Of a DNA stretch of 64,000 nucleotides, positions 17,529 to 31,048 are shown piece by piece. A program made the position numbers and the translations under genes. The notes under the pieces were generated by a model that saw only the letters and a list, made by a program, of their open reading frames with translations, was not told where the DNA came from and did not search any database. The stretch is from positions 62,001 to 126,000 of the forward strand of contig NZ_BMYK01000002.1 of the NCBI RefSeq assembly GCF_014652235.1. The letters are read 5' to 3'. Positions within the stretch are counted from its first letter, which is position 1. Every line of letters starts with the position of its first letter. Source of the DNA: Pseudorhodoferax aquiterrae (GTDB lineage Bacteria > Pseudomonadota > Gammaproteobacteria > Burkholderiales > Burkholderiaceae_C).

Positions 17529-18209
17529 TCATTTGCGGGGGTCGTCCTTGGACGGCCACCAGCGTTCGAGCTGGGCCGCAGCCCAGTCCTTGCCACCCAG
17601 GCCGAAGGCCAGCGCCAGCGCCAGCACCACGCCGCCCAGGATCAGCAGGAAGGCGTCGCGCACGATGCTGCCGCCCACGCCCATCTGGTCCAGCGCGATC
17701 ATGACCACGAAGGCCAGGATGGCGTAGTAGGCGATGCGGCCCAGGGCCTGGCCGTCGCGCATGCCCACGCCCTTGCAGTAGGTGGCCACCGCATTGGACA
17801 AAAAGCGCGCGAAATAGGCGCCGAAGGCCAGCACCAGCAAGGCCACGATCAGCTGCGGCACGAACAGCATCACGCGGCTCAGCAGCTCGGTCACGTGGGT
17901 GAGACCCAGGCCGTTGAAGGCCACGATCAGCGCGGCCAGGATCACCACCCAGTAGGCCAGCACGCCCAGCACACCGATGGTGTCGATGTGCGTGCCGCCC
18001 TGCTGCAAAAAGCCGTCCAGGCCCGCGCGCTTGGTCACGATGTGGAAGTTGATCGCGCGCAGGCCTTTCTCCACCGCGAAGCGCACGGCCTTGGCCACGA
18101 GGAAACCGGCCACCAGCACGAGCAGCGCGATGGCCAGGCGCGGCAGAAAGGCGCCGGTCTGGATCAGAAACGCCCGCACGGGCTCCAGCATCACATTGAT
18201 TTGTTCCAT
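17529..18209 (-). CDS. Mechanosensitive-channel-related membrane protein (TM-helix repeat family)
   Basis: This 226-residue protein has about five hydrophobic segments (residues 21-45, 75-100, 108-135, 158-180, 187-207) with repeated amphipathic TM-helix units and GGKD near the C-terminus. That is the pattern of the CmpX/conserved TM-helix proteins related to small-conductance mechanosensitive channels. The MscS beta domain that lines the cytoplasmic vestibule is absent, so gating itself is unproven. It sits 15 bp downstream of treS/mak within the trehalose-glucan cluster, with AAAGGAAG as ribosome-binding site. A link between osmolyte metabolism and membrane tension sensing is plausible. Confidence 0.75.
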   Translation of the reverse strand: MEQINVMLEPVRAFLIQTGAFLPRLAIALLVLVAGFLVAKAVRFAVEKGLRAINFHIVTKRAGLDGFLQQGGTHIDTIGVLGVLAYWVVILAALIVAFNGLGLTHVTELLSRVMLFVPQLIVALLVLAFGAYFARFLSNAVATYCKGVGMRDGQALGRIAYYAILAFVVMIALDQMGVGGSIVRDAFLLILGGVVLALALAFGLGGKDWAAAQLERWWPSKDDPRK

Positions 18210-18224
18210 GGGCTTCCTTTCGCG

Positions 18225-21580
<3,356 letters not shown>

Positions 21581-21584
<4 letters not shown>

Positions 21585-23713
21585 GCGTTCCCTCTGACTT
21601 CGATCACATGGGCCGGCATCTGCGACGGGACCAGCATCACGAAGTTGCCGCCGTCCTGCCAGGCGAAGGACTGGTCCGTGAGCAGATCGTGCGCCACGAA
21701 GCTGCCGCCCTGCACGCCTAGCCAGGCCGCGTCCACGTGCACCCAGCCGGTCTGCGTGAAGGTGGCGTCGATGTTCACCACCGTGATCACGGCCTCGCCG
21801 CCCGCCGGGTCGCGCTTGGCATAGGCGATCAGGTAGGGGTTGCTGGTGTCGAAGAAGCGCAGCGTGGCGTTGGAGTGCAGCGCCGCATGCTCCTTGCGGA
21901 TGCGGTTCACGGTGGCGATGAAGCCGGCGATGCTGTCCGGCCGGTCCAGCGTGAGCTCGCCCCAGTGGCGGATCTGGTACTTCTCGGAGTCCATGTACTC
22001 CTCGCTGCCCGGCTTGACCGGCTCGCCCTGCAGCAGCTCGTACGGCGGGCCGTAGATGCCGTAGCTGGCCGACAGCGTGGCCGCCAGCACCAGCCGCGCC
22101 ATGAAGATCGAGCGCGGGCCGTGGTGCAGGTGCTCGTTGAGGATGTCGGGCGTGTTGGGCCAGGCATTGGGGCGGTAGTAGTCCTTGCCCGGCCCGTGGG
22201 CCAGCTCCTCGAAGTACTCCATCAGTTCATGGCGGTTGTTGCGCCAGGTGAAGTAGGTGTAGCTCTGCGAGAAGCCCAGCTTGGCCAGGCGGTGCATGAC
22301 CTTGGGCCGCGTGAAGGCCTCGGCGAGGAAGAGCACGTCCGGGTGCTCGGCCTTCACCGCGCCGATCACCCACTCCCAGAACGCGAAGGCCTTGGTGTGC
22401 GGGTTGTCGACGCGGAAGATGCGCACGCCTTGCGCGATCCAGTGGTCGAACACGCTCTTGAGCTCCAGCCACATGGCCTGCCAGTCCGGCGTCTCGAAGT
22501 CGAAGGGGTAGATGTCCTGGTACTTCTTGGGCGGGTTCTCGGCGTACTGCACGCTGCCGTCGGGCCGCTTGCGGAACCAGTCCGGGTGCGCCTTCACGTA
22601 GGGGTGGTCGGGGGCGCACTGGAACGCGATGTCCAGCGCCAGTTCGATGCCCAGCGCGTTGGCCGCGCGCACGAGTTCGCGGAAGTCGTCCATGGTGCCG
22701 AGCGCGGGCAGCACGTCCTTGTGGCCGCCCTCGTCGGCGCCGATGGCCCAGGGGCTGCCCACGTCGCCTTCCTGCGCGACGAGCGTGTTGTTGCGGCCCT
22801 TGCGGCGCGCGCGGCCGATCGGATGGATGGGCGGCAGGTACAGCACGTCGAAACCCATGGCGGCCACGTAGGGCAGGCGCGCCTGCACGTCCTTGAAGGT
22901 GCCGTGGCGGCCCTCCTCCAGCGCGGCCGAACGCGGGAACATCTCGTACCAGGTGCTGAAGGCGGCGCGCTCGCGGTCGACTACGAGGGGCAGGCCCTCC
23001 TCGCTCCACCAGACGGCGTGGCGGCGGTCGGGCCAGCGGTCGGCCAAGGCGGCCAGGTCCTCGCTGAGCGCGGCGGCCTTGATGGACGCCACCTCCTGCG
23101 AGACCGAATCCATTTCGGCAATGGTGGCGCGGCCGGCCTGCTCGGCCCGGCTGCGCAGGTTCTCGGCCAGGCCGGCCAGCCGGCTGCGGTCCTCGCCCTC
23201 GGCACGCTCGGCGGCCTGGCGCACGAGCTCGGCGCCGACGCGCGCAGCGATCAGGATGTCGGCCAGGTCCACGCGCCGCACCAGCTCAGCGCGCCAGGAC
23301 TGGAAGTGGTCGACCCAGGCGCAGACCGTGTAGCGCCAGCGGCCCTGTGCATCCGGCGTGCAGCGGGCCGACCAGACATCGTTGCCCTCGGCCTGCATCT
23401 CGGCCTCCTGCCAGGCGCCGCTGCCCTCCTTGCGCCAGCACAGGCGGGCGCGCACCTTGTCGTGGCCATCGGTGAAGACGTGGGCCGTGACGTCCAGCGC
23501 CTCGCCGACCACGCGCTTGACCGCGAACCGGCCCGCATCGACCTGGGGCAACACCGCATCGATGACGGCGCGGGCCTGGCCCTGCTGCGGCAGGTCCGGC
23601 AGCGGCACGGCCGGTGCGGGCGGCACCACGGCGGGATCGGCGCCTGGCGCCGCGGGTTTGGCGCGTGCGCGCCGGGGCTTCTTGTCGGCTTGGGATTCAG
23701 TCGGCATGGGCAT
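21581..23713 (-). CDS. glgE: Alpha-1,4-glucan:maltose-1-phosphate maltosyltransferase
   Basis: This 710-residue GH13_3 enzyme has a lysine/proline-rich tail (1-45), an N-terminal beta-sandwich (about 50-150), a helical segment with coiled-coil character (about 150-225), and the barrel with PPIHPIGR, nucleophile D436 in [12 protein letters not shown] and acid/base E465 in FLAEAFTRP. It adds maltosyl units from maltose 1-phosphate to a growing alpha-1,4-glucan. A second ATG two codons downstream (23707) is possible; neither start has a clear Shine-Dalgarno because both lie inside the end of glgB. Overlap with treS at the 3' end indicates coupling. Confidence 0.95.
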
Positions 23714-25619
23714 CGGGTTCCAGGCGGAACATCAGGGTGGACAGCGGCGGCAGGGTCAGCACCAGCGAATGGGCCTGGCCGTGCGCGCCATGGGGTTCGG
23801 TCTGCACGCCTCCTTGGTTGCCCAGACCGGAGCCGCCGTAGTCGCGCGCATCGGTGTTGACCAGTTCGCGCCACAGGCCCGGCTGCGGCACGCCGAGCCG
23901 GTAACCCTGGCGCGGCACGGGCGTGAGGTTGGCCACGACGAGCACAGGAGGGTCGCCATCCAGGCCCTTGCGCAGAAACGCGAACACGCTGGCCTGGCTG
24001 TCGTCGTTCGCGACCCAGGCGAAGCCTTCGGCGGCGAAGTCCTGCCGGTGCAGCGCGGGCTCGCCGCGGTAGACCCGGTTCAGGTCGCCGACCAGGCGCG
24101 CCACGCCTTCGTGCAGGGGTTCGCGCGACTGCGCCCAGTCCAGCTCGCCCTCGTGCGCCCACTCGCGGCCCTGGCCAAACTCGCCGCCCATGAACAGCAG
24201 CTTCTTGCCCGGATGCCCCCACATGAAGCCGAACAGCGCGCGCAGGTTGGCGAACTTCTGCCAGGCGTCGCCCGGCATCCGGCCCAGCAGCGAGCCCTTG
24301 CCGTAGACCACCTCGTCGTGCGAGAGCGGAAGCACGAAGCGCTCGTGGAAGGCGTAGACCAGCGAGAAACTCAGCTGGCCCTGGTGGTGACGGCGGTAGA
24401 CCGGGTCCAGGCCGAAGTACTTCAGCGTGTCGTGCATCCAGCCCATGTTCCACTTCATCGAGAAGCCCAGGCCGCCCTCCTCCGCCGGGTGCGAGACGCC
24501 GGGCCAGGCCGTGGACTCCTCGGCGATGACGAGCGCGCCGGGCTGCTCGCGCGCCACGGCCGCGTTGAGCATGCGCAGGAAGTGCACGGCCTCCAGGTTC
24601 TCGCGGCCACCGAACTGGTTGGGGATCCACTCACCGTGCTTGCGCGCGTAGTCCAGGTACAGCATGGAGGCCACGGCGTCCACGCGCAGCGCATCGAAGT
24701 GGTACTCGCGCAGCCAGAACAGCGCCGAGGACAAGAGGAAGCTGCGCACCTCGTTGCGGCCGTAGTTGAAGATGCTGGAATTCCACTCGGGGTGGAAGCC
24801 CTGGCGCGGGTCGGCATGCTCGTACAGGTGCGTGCCGTCGAAGGCCTGCAGCCCGTGCGCGTCGGTCGGAAAGTGCGAGGGCACCCAGTCCAGGATCACG
24901 CCGATGCCCAGGCCGTGCAGGTGGTCGATGAAGTACTTCAGGTCCTGCGGCGTGCCGTAGCGTGCGGTGGGCGCGAAGTAGCCCGTGGTCTGGTAGCCCC
25001 AGGAGCCGTAGAACGGGTGCTCGGTCACGGGCATGAGCTCCACGTGGGTGAAGCCCATGGCCTGCACGTGCTCGCCCAGCGCATGGGCCAGCGCGCGCCA
25101 GCCCAGGAATTGGCCGTTGTCGCGGCGCCAGGAGCCGGGATGCACCTCGTAGATCGACAGCGGCGCGCCAGCGGCCTGGCGTTCGGCGCGGGCCGCCAGC
25201 CACTGCGCGTCGCTCCATTCGAAGTCCAGCGACCACAGGCGCGAGGCCGTGGCCGGTGGCAGCTCGGCCAGCATCGCATAGGGATCGGCCTTGTCCAGCG
25301 CCTGGCCTGCGGCCGTCACGATGCGGTACTTGTAGCTCTGACCATGCCGCGCGGCGGGGGCGTCGCCCTCCCAGATGCCGCTGCCGTCTGCGCGTGGCAC
25401 CAGCGGTTCGGCGTCGGCTTGCCAGGCGTTCCACTCTCCGATCACGCTGACGGCACGGGCGTTGGGCGCCCACACCGCGAAGTGCGCGCCCTCGCCGCCC
25501 GGGCGCAGCGCGGCGCCGAGACGGCCGGCCAGGGCCGTGTGCGTGCCCTCGCGGAAGTAGTGCAGATCCTGGTCCGCCAGCGCGGCGGCGTTCGAAGGCG
25601 TGGCTGCGGTGTGCTGCAT
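23697..25619 (-). CDS. glgB: 1,4-alpha-glucan branching enzyme
   Basis: This 640-residue enzyme has a CBM48 domain (about 25-115), the barrel motif [17 protein letters not shown], the nucleophile D314 in [14 protein letters not shown], an acid glutamate near 367 in LVIAEEST, and [14 protein letters not shown]. It makes alpha-1,6 branches in the glucan extended by GlgE. At 640 residues it lacks the longer N1 extension of E. coli GlgB. ATG 25619 is preferred over an in-frame GTG two codons upstream. It is the first gene of the cluster; the 134-bp region to the divergent small gene at 25754 should hold its promoter. No glgC, glgA or glgX gene is present here. Confidence 0.94.
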   Translation of the reverse strand: MQHTAATPSNAAALADQDLHYFREGTHTALAGRLGAALRPGGEGAHFAVWAPNARAVSVIGEWNAWQADAEPLVPRADGSGIWEGDAPAARHGQSYKYRIVTAAGQALDKADPYAMLAELPPATASRLWSLDFEWSDAQWLAARAERQAAGAPLSIYEVHPGSWRRDNGQFLGWRALAHALGEHVQAMGFTHVELMPVTEHPFYGSWGYQTTGYFAPTARYGTPQDLKYFIDHLHGLGIGVILDWVPSHFPTDAHGLQAFDGTHLYEHADPRQGFHPEWNSSIFNYGRNEVRSFLLSSALFWLREYHFDALRVDAVASMLYLDYARKHGEWIPNQFGGRENLEAVHFLRMLNAAVAREQPGALVIAEESTAWPGVSHPAEEGGLGFSMKWNMGWMHDTLKYFGLDPVYRRHHQGQLSFSLVYAFHERFVLPLSHDEVVYGKGSLLGRMPGDAWQKFANLRALFGFMWGHPGKKLLFMGGEFGQGREWAHEGELDWAQSREPLHEGVARLVGDLNRVYRGEPALHRQDFAAEGFAWVANDDSQASVFAFLRKGLDGDPPVLVVANLTPVPRQGYRLGVPQPGLWRELVNTDARDYGGSGLGNQGGVQTEPHGAHGQAHSLVLTLPPLSTLMFRLEPDAHAD

Positions 25620-25753
25620 CGACACGACTGTGCCGGATGCACCCTGTGGCCACGAGCGGACAGCTGCCGCAGCGCGTGTAGGCCGAGGCCCCGCACGGAC
25701 GCACGGCGGTGGTACAACCGGGGTTCCGCTGCCCTCTTCCCTCCGCCGCCACC

Positions 25754-25981
25754 ATGAACGAAGAAATCGGCCAGGTATTCGTCGTCGACTGGTCCTTTCT
25801 GCTGATCCTGGCGGGCCTCGCGGCCATCACGGTGGCGCTGTTCGTCCGCCGCGCCCGCATGAAGCGGCGCGCCCGCCACGACGAGCGACGCAAGCGCCGG
25901 CGCGAGTACCGGGCCTGGCTGCGCAACAGCGGCGTGCAGCCACTGGGCAACGACGAGGACAATGACCCCGCGGGACGCTGA
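25754..25981 (+). CDS. Small single-pass membrane protein of unknown function
   Basis: This 75-residue protein has one hydrophobic helix (residues 12-31, [19 protein letters not shown]) followed by a strongly basic stretch ([20 protein letters not shown]) and an acidic end (NDEDNDPAG). The positive-inside rule predicts the tail in the cytoplasm. ATG 25754 is preceded by a pyrimidine/GCC-rich sequence without a clear Shine-Dalgarno. The gene is divergent from glgB and followed by a strong terminator-like hairpin. I recognise no family. Confidence 0.55.
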   Translation: MNEEIGQVFVVDWSFLLILAGLAAITVALFVRRARMKRRARHDERRKRRREYRAWLRNSGVQPLGNDEDNDPAGR

Positions 25982-26035
25982 ACCGCCCGGGTTGCCACCG
26001 ATGTCACGCCGCTGACACATTGCTAGGCTCTGCCC

Positions 26036-26063
26036 CGGCCCTCGGACCCGCATCCGAGGGCCG
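26036..26063 (+). terminator. Strong stem-loop downstream of the small membrane protein gene
   Basis: An 11-bp perfect stem, CGGCCCTCGGA with TCCGAGGGCCG, encloses the loop CCCGCA and is followed by GTCTTCCTTGTT, a weak U-rich tail. It lies between the stop at 25981 and the start at 26094, so it may end the first transcript or act in the leader of the ABC operon. Confidence 0.55.
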
Positions 26064-26093
26064 TCTTCCTTGTTCCGCACCAGGCGCAGCGCC

Positions 26094-27113
26094 ATGAAAA
26101 CCATCCACAACATCCTCGTCGCCGGCGCCCTGCTGGCGGCTTCCGCGGGCGCTTCGGCCCAACAGGTCAACGTCATCTGCTCGGTGCAGGCCGACTGGTG
26201 CAACATGATCGCCACGGTCTATGCCAAGACCACGGGCGTGAAGATCAACCTGGCGTTGAAGGGCTCGGGCGAGGCCCTGGCCCAGCTGATCGCCGAGAAG
26301 GACAACCCCAAGACCGACGTCTGGTTCGGCGGCACGGGCGACCCGCACCTGCAGGCCGCCGAGCAAGGCCTCACGCTGGAATACAAGTCGCCTTCCCTGC
26401 CGCAACTCTACCCCTGGGCGCAGCAGCAGGCCCAGCAATCCGGCTTCAAGACCGTGGGCATCTACTCCGGGCCGCTGGGCTTCGGCTACAACACCGAGCT
26501 GCTGGCCAAGAAGAAGCTGGCCGCCCCCAAGGCCTGGGCCGACCTGCTCAAGCCCGAGTACAAGGGCGACATCCAGGTTGCCAACCCGGCCTCCAGCGGC
26601 ACGGCCTACACCATGATCGCCACGCTGGTGCAGCTCATGGGCGAGGACAAGGCCTTCGACTACCTCAAGGGCCTGCACAGGAACGTGGGCCAGTACACGC
26701 GCTCGGGCACCGGCCCGATCAAGGCCGTGGCGCGCGGCGAGACCGCCGTGTCCATCAGCTTCGTGCACGACGCGCCGCAGGAGCGCATGCAGGGCTTCCC
26801 GGTCGAGACTTCCACGCCCAGCGAGGGCACGGGCGCGGAGATCGGCTCCATGAGCATCATCAAGGGCGCGCGCAACCTCGAGCAGGCCAAGAAGTTCTAC
26901 GAGTGGGCGCTGACGCCCGGCGCCCAGGCCTTCGGCGCGGCCGCCAAGCAGTACCAGTTGCCCTCCAACAAGGCCACGGTGGTCGATCCCAACGTGCCGG
27001 ACTTCAAGAAGATCAAGATGATCGACTACGACTACAAGAAGTACGGCGCGAGCGCGGAGCGGCGCCGTCTGATCGCGCGCTGGGAGAAGGAAGTCAACGC
27101 ACTGCCGCGGTAA
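26094..27113 (+). CDS. Periplasmic binding protein, iron(III)/2-aminoethylphosphonate-type ABC importer
   Basis: This 339-residue protein has a signal peptide (MKTIHNILVAGALLAASAGASAQ) and then VNVICSVQADWCNMIATVYAKTTGVKINL, the start of FbpA/AfuA-type binding proteins. VWFGGTGDPHLQAAEQGL and YSGPLGFGYNTELL are also typical of this subfamily. Ligands in the family include ferric iron, thiamine, spermidine and phosphonates, and the exact ligand is not determined here. The gene is the first of a three-gene importer operon, four bases before the permease gene. ATG 26094 is chosen because the signal peptide begins there. Confidence 0.88.
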   Translation: MKTIHNILVAGALLAASAGASAQQVNVICSVQADWCNMIATVYAKTTGVKINLALKGSGEALAQLIAEKDNPKTDVWFGGTGDPHLQAAEQGLTLEYKSPSLPQLYPWAQQQAQQSGFKTVGIYSGPLGFGYNTELLAKKKLAAPKAWADLLKPEYKGDIQVANPASSGTAYTMIATLVQLMGEDKAFDYLKGLHRNVGQYTRSGTGPIKAVARGETAVSISFVHDAPQERMQGFPVETSTPSEGTGAEIGSMSIIKGARNLEQAKKFYEWALTPGAQAFGAAAKQYQLPSNKATVVDPNVPDFKKIKMIDYDYKKYGASAERRRLIARWEKEVNALPR

Positions 27114-27117
27114 GCAC

Positions 27118-29331
27118 GTGACGAGGCGACCGAACGGCGCGGTGTGGTGGTGCACCGCGGCCGGCCTGCTGGCGTATGTGCTGCTGCCCTGGTACGCGAT
27201 CCAGGACACCAGCTGGTACCAGGCCCTGCCGGGCATCTTCTCCGAAGGCGATGCAGCCAACGGCCTGCTGCAGGCCCTGGCGCAGAACCGACCCTGGCTG
27301 CTGGTCGGCCTGGCCGGCCTCGTGCTCTGCGCCATCGGTGCGCTCAAGGCGCCTGGCCGCGGCCAGGGGCGTTGGCTGCTGGCAGGCGGCCTGCTCGGCG
27401 CCCTGGGCCTGGCGCTCACGGGCTTCACGATCGGCGCGCGCGGCTGGAGCGTCGCGGCACTGAACACCCTCTTCGGCGAACTCGCGGCCAACCAGTTCGG
27501 CATCGGCGCGGGTGGCTTCGTCGCGCTGACCGCGCTGGTCCTGCTGGCCGCCTTCGGCCTGGCCCGGATGGGCTTGTTCCGCGGCGACCTGTTCGTCTCC
27601 GGCGCAGTCATCGGCTGCGGCGTGCTGCTGGCCTTGTTCATCGCCTACCCGGTCGGCAAGGCGCTGGCCGGCGCCTTCGTGCTGGAGGACGGCGGCTGGT
27701 CGGTGCTCGCATTCTTCCAGCGGGTGTTCACCGAGCGCATCTGGGGCCTGGGTTGCCTGGCTGGCGGCACGGCCTGCGGCGTGGCGTGGAACACGCTGCT
27801 GCTCGCGCTGCTGACGGCCACCGGCACCACCGTCCTCGGCACCATGATGGCGCTGATGGCCGAGCGCGGCAGCAGCCGCCTTCAGGGGCCGTTGCGCGTG
27901 ATCGCGCTGCTGCCCATCATCACGCCGCCGTTCGTCGTGGGCCTGGGCCTGATCCTGCTGTTCGGCCGCGCCGGTGTGGTCAATCAGGTGCTGGAGAGCT
28001 GGTTCGGCATCGCGCCCACGCGCTGGTTCTACGGCCTGCCCGGCATCCTGACGGCACAGCTGTTCGCGTTCACGCCCATCGCCTTCATGATCATGCGTGG
28101 CGTGGTGCAGGGCATCGCGCCCAGCCTGGAGGAAGCTGCCCAGATGCTGCGTGCCGACCGGCGCCGCGCGTTCTTCACGGTCACGCTGCCGCTGCTCAAG
28201 CCCGGGCTGGCCAACGCCTTCCTGGTCGGCTTCATCGAGAGCATCGCCGACTTCGGCAACCCGGTGGTGGTGGGCGGGCAGTACAGCGTGCTGTCCACCG
28301 ACATCTTCTTCGCCATCGTCGGCGCGCAGTACGACGCCGGCCGCGCGGCCTCGCTGGCCTGGGTGCTGACGGTCTTCGCGCTGGCGGTGTTCGCGCTGCA
28401 GCGCGGCGTGCTGGGCAAGCAGAACTACACCACCGTGAGCGGCAAGGGCGATGCCGGCATCGCCATGCCCTTGCCCGACAGCGTGCGCCGCGCCTGCCAC
28501 AGCGTGGCCCTGCCCTGGATCGCCTTCACCGTGGTGGTCTACCTGTTCGCGTTCGCGGGCGGCTTCGTGCAGACCTGGGGCCGCGACTACACGCCCACGC
28601 TCAAGCACTTCCACACCGCCTTCGCGCTGGAATGGGGGCAATTCGGCCTGGTCTGGGCCGGCACGGCCTGGAACTCGCTGATCACCACCGTAAAGCTGGC
28701 GGGCATCTCGGCGCCGATCACGGCGGCGCTGGGCCTGCTCATCGCCTGGCTGCTCGCGCGCAACGAGTTCAAGGGCCAGGGCGCCTTCGAGTTCGCCGCA
28801 CTGCTGGCCTTCGCGATCCCGGGCACGGTGCTGGGCGTGAGCTACATCCTGGCGTTCAACGTGCCGCCGCTGGAACTCACGGGCACCGGCCTCGTGATCG
28901 TGCTGTGCTTCATGTTCCGCAACCTGCCGGTGGGCGTGCGGGCCGGCACGGCGGCCTTCAAGCAATTGGACCGCTCGCTCGACGAGGCCTCGCTGATGCT
29001 GCGCGCCTCCACCACGCAGACGCTGTTCCGCGTGGTGCTGCCGCTGCTCAAGCCGGCGCTGGTGGCGGCCCTGGTCTACAGCTTCGTGCGGGCCATGACC
29101 ACCGTGAGCGCCGTGATCTTCCTGGTCACGGCCGAGAACGAGCTGGCCACCACCTACATCATCGGCCGCGTGGGCAACGGCGACTACGGCGTGGCGCTGG
29201 CGTACTGCACGGTGCTGATCGTGCTGATGTCGCTGGCCATCGCGCTGATCCAGTTCCTGGTCGGCGAACGCAAGCTGGGCCGGCGCAAAGTGCCGGTGCA
29301 CCAGGGGCACCACAAGATGGAGTCCGTATGA
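27118..29331 (+). CDS. Double-domain ABC permease, FbpB-like
   Basis: This 737-residue inner-membrane protein contains two permease modules in one chain, the FbpB/AfuB arrangement. Each has an ATPase-docking EAA loop: EEAAQMLRADRRRAF (about residue 340) and DEASLMLRASTTQTLF (about residue 625). An N-terminal extension of about 200 residues carries extra hydrophobic helices. The start is GTG 27118, four bases after the binding-protein stop. The end overlaps the ATPase start by ATGA, so all three subunits should be made together. Confidence 0.9.
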   Translation: MTRRPNGAVWWCTAAGLLAYVLLPWYAIQDTSWYQALPGIFSEGDAANGLLQALAQNRPWLLVGLAGLVLCAIGALKAPGRGQGRWLLAGGLLGALGLALTGFTIGARGWSVAALNTLFGELAANQFGIGAGGFVALTALVLLAAFGLARMGLFRGDLFVSGAVIGCGVLLALFIAYPVGKALAGAFVLEDGGWSVLAFFQRVFTERIWGLGCLAGGTACGVAWNTLLLALLTATGTTVLGTMMALMAERGSSRLQGPLRVIALLPIITPPFVVGLGLILLFGRAGVVNQVLESWFGIAPTRWFYGLPGILTAQLFAFTPIAFMIMRGVVQGIAPSLEEAAQMLRADRRRAFFTVTLPLLKPGLANAFLVGFIESIADFGNPVVVGGQYSVLSTDIFFAIVGAQYDAGRAASLAWVLTVFALAVFALQRGVLGKQNYTTVSGKGDAGIAMPLPDSVRRACHSVALPWIAFTVVVYLFAFAGGFVQTWGRDYTPTLKHFHTAFALEWGQFGLVWAGTAWNSLITTVKLAGISAPITAALGLLIAWLLARNEFKGQGAFEFAALLAFAIPGTVLGVSYILAFNVPPLELTGTGLVIVLCFMFRNLPVGVRAGTAAFKQLDRSLDEASLMLRASTTQTLFRVVLPLLKPALVAALVYSFVRAMTTVSAVIFLVTAENELATTYIIGRVGNGDYGVALAYCTVLIVLMSLAIALIQFLVGERKLGRRKVPVHQGHHKMESV

Positions 29332-30371
29332 ACGGCATCGAATTTCGCAACGTCACCAAGCGCTACGGCACGGACGCCAGCGCGCCGCTGGCCGTCAAGG
29401 GCATCAGCTTCGAGGTGCCGCAGGGCACGCTGACCACCATCCTGGGCCCTTCGGGCTGCGGCAAGACCACCACGCTGCGCATGATCGCGGGGCTGGAGTC
29501 GCCGACCGGCGGCCAGATCTTCATGGGCGGGCGCGACGTGACCACGCTGGGCCCGGGCGAGCGCAACGTCTCGATGATGTTCCAGAGCTATGCGCTGTTC
29601 CCGCACATGAACGTGGTGGAGAACGTGGCCTACGGCCTGCGCATGGGCGGCATGGCCAAGCCCGAGGCGGCGGCACGCGCGAGCGATGCGCTCAAGGGCG
29701 TGGGTCTGGTCGGCTTCGACACACGGCTGCCCAGCGAGCTCTCGGGTGGCCAGCAGCAGCGCGTGGCACTGGCCCGCGCGCTGGTGCTGGAGCCCGCCGT
29801 GCTGCTGTTCGACGAGCCGCTCTCCAACCTCGACGCGCGGCTGCGCCGCGAGATGCGCGAGGAGATCCGCGCGATCCAGCAGCGCCTGCAGCTCACGGTG
29901 GCCTATGTCACGCACGACCAGAGCGAGGCGCTGGCAGTCTCGGACCAGATCATCGTGATGGACCACGGCGTGATCGCCCAGCGCGGCACGCCCGAGGAGC
30001 TGTACAGCCGGCCGCAGAGCGAGTTCGTGGCCGGCTTCATGGGCGAGGCCATGGTGTTCCCGGCCGAGGCCCGGGCCGATGGCCAGGTCGCGCTGGGGCC
30101 GCTGCGGCTCACGCCCAGGCACCCGGTGACAGCCGGCCCGGTCAAGGTGGCCGTGCGGCCCGAAGCCTGGCAGATCGGTGCGCCGGGCGGCCTGCCCGCT
30201 ACGCTGCGCAAGGCGGCCTACCTGGGCGGCTTCTACGAGTACGGCTTCGAGACGCCGCTGGGCCCGGTGTTCGTGGTGTCGTCCGACCTGGAGCGCGTGC
30301 TCGCGCCGGGCGCGGAGACCGCGCTGGGCCTGGGCCGGCACGGCGTGTCGGTGGTGCGACAGCCGGGCTGA
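29328..30371 (+). CDS. ABC transporter ATP-binding protein, FbpC-like
   Basis: This 347-residue ATPase shows Walker A (GPSGCGKTTT, about residue 39), Q-loop (FQSYALFPH), signature LSGGQQQRVALARAL, Walker B LLFDEPLSNLD and the H-loop histidine in VTHDQ. Residues about 240-347 form a C-terminal TOBE-like regulatory domain. It energises the permease at 27118-29331. The C-terminal domain and the double permease place it in the iron/putrescine/phosphonate importer group. Confidence 0.92.
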   Translation: MNGIEFRNVTKRYGTDASAPLAVKGISFEVPQGTLTTILGPSGCGKTTTLRMIAGLESPTGGQIFMGGRDVTTLGPGERNVSMMFQSYALFPHMNVVENVAYGLRMGGMAKPEAAARASDALKGVGLVGFDTRLPSELSGGQQQRVALARALVLEPAVLLFDEPLSNLDARLRREMREEIRAIQQRLQLTVAYVTHDQSEALAVSDQIIVMDHGVIAQRGTPEELYSRPQSEFVAGFMGEAMVFPAEARADGQVALGPLRLTPRHPVTAGPVKVAVRPEAWQIGAPGGLPATLRKAAYLGGFYEYGFETPLGPVFVVSSDLERVLAPGAETALGLGRHGVSVVRQPG

Positions 30372-30406
30372 AGCGCGCGGCCACGGCCCCTTTCGAGAAC
30401 ACCGCC

Positions 30407-31036
30407 ATGCAGGACTACTACGCCGCCCGCGCACGGGAATACGACCGCATCTATGCCAAGCCGGAGCGCCAGGACAACCTGCGCCGCATGGAGTCCTGGC
30501 TGCCCGGCGTGCTGGCCGGGCGCCGCGTGCTGGAGCTGGCATGCGGCACGGGGTACTGGACGCGGTTCTATGCCGCCGCCGCGCAGAGCGTGCTGGGCAT
30601 CGACAGCGCGCAGCAGACCCTGGACATCGCCCGTGCGCGCCTGCCGTCCAGCGTCCAGCTGCTGCAGGGCGATGCCTACCGCCTGCCCCAGTTCGATGCG
30701 CCCTTCGACGCGGCCTTCGCCGGCTTCTGGTGGTCGCACATCCCGCAGCGGCGCATCGCGGGGTTCCTGCACGGTCTGCATGCCGCGCTGCAACCGGGCG
30801 CCAGGGTCGTGTTCATGGACAACCGCTTCGTGCCGGGCAGCAGCACCCCGGTGGCCGAGCGCGATGCCGATGGCGACAGCTTCCAGCTGCGCACGCTGGA
30901 CGATGGCTCGGTGCACCGCGTGCTCAAGAACTTCCCGTCCGCCGAGGCCTTGCTGGCCGCCGTCGAACCCTTTGCGGCCCAGGCCAGCTACCACCAGTGG
31001 CGCTTCTTCTGGGCGCTGGAGTACACGCTGCGCTAG
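30407..31036 (+). CDS. SAM-dependent class I methyltransferase
   Basis: This 209-residue protein has the SAM-binding motif VLELACGTGYWTRFYA (residues about 45-60), an acidic residue ending strand two (VLGIDSAQ) and motif FAGFWWSHIP near strand four. It is a small type-11/25 methyltransferase with no extra domain. The substrate is not evident. It follows the ABC ATPase after 35 bp and could be read through from that operon, or be independent. It ends 12 bp from the convergent outer-membrane protein gene. Confidence 0.8.
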   Translation: MQDYYAARAREYDRIYAKPERQDNLRRMESWLPGVLAGRRVLELACGTGYWTRFYAAAAQSVLGIDSAQQTLDIARARLPSSVQLLQGDAYRLPQFDAPFDAAFAGFWWSHIPQRRIAGFLHGLHAALQPGARVVFMDNRFVPGSSTPVAERDADGDSFQLRTLDDGSVHRVLKNFPSAEALLAAVEPFAAQASYHQWRFFWALEYTLR

Positions 31037-31048
31037 CAGCGCGCCCGT

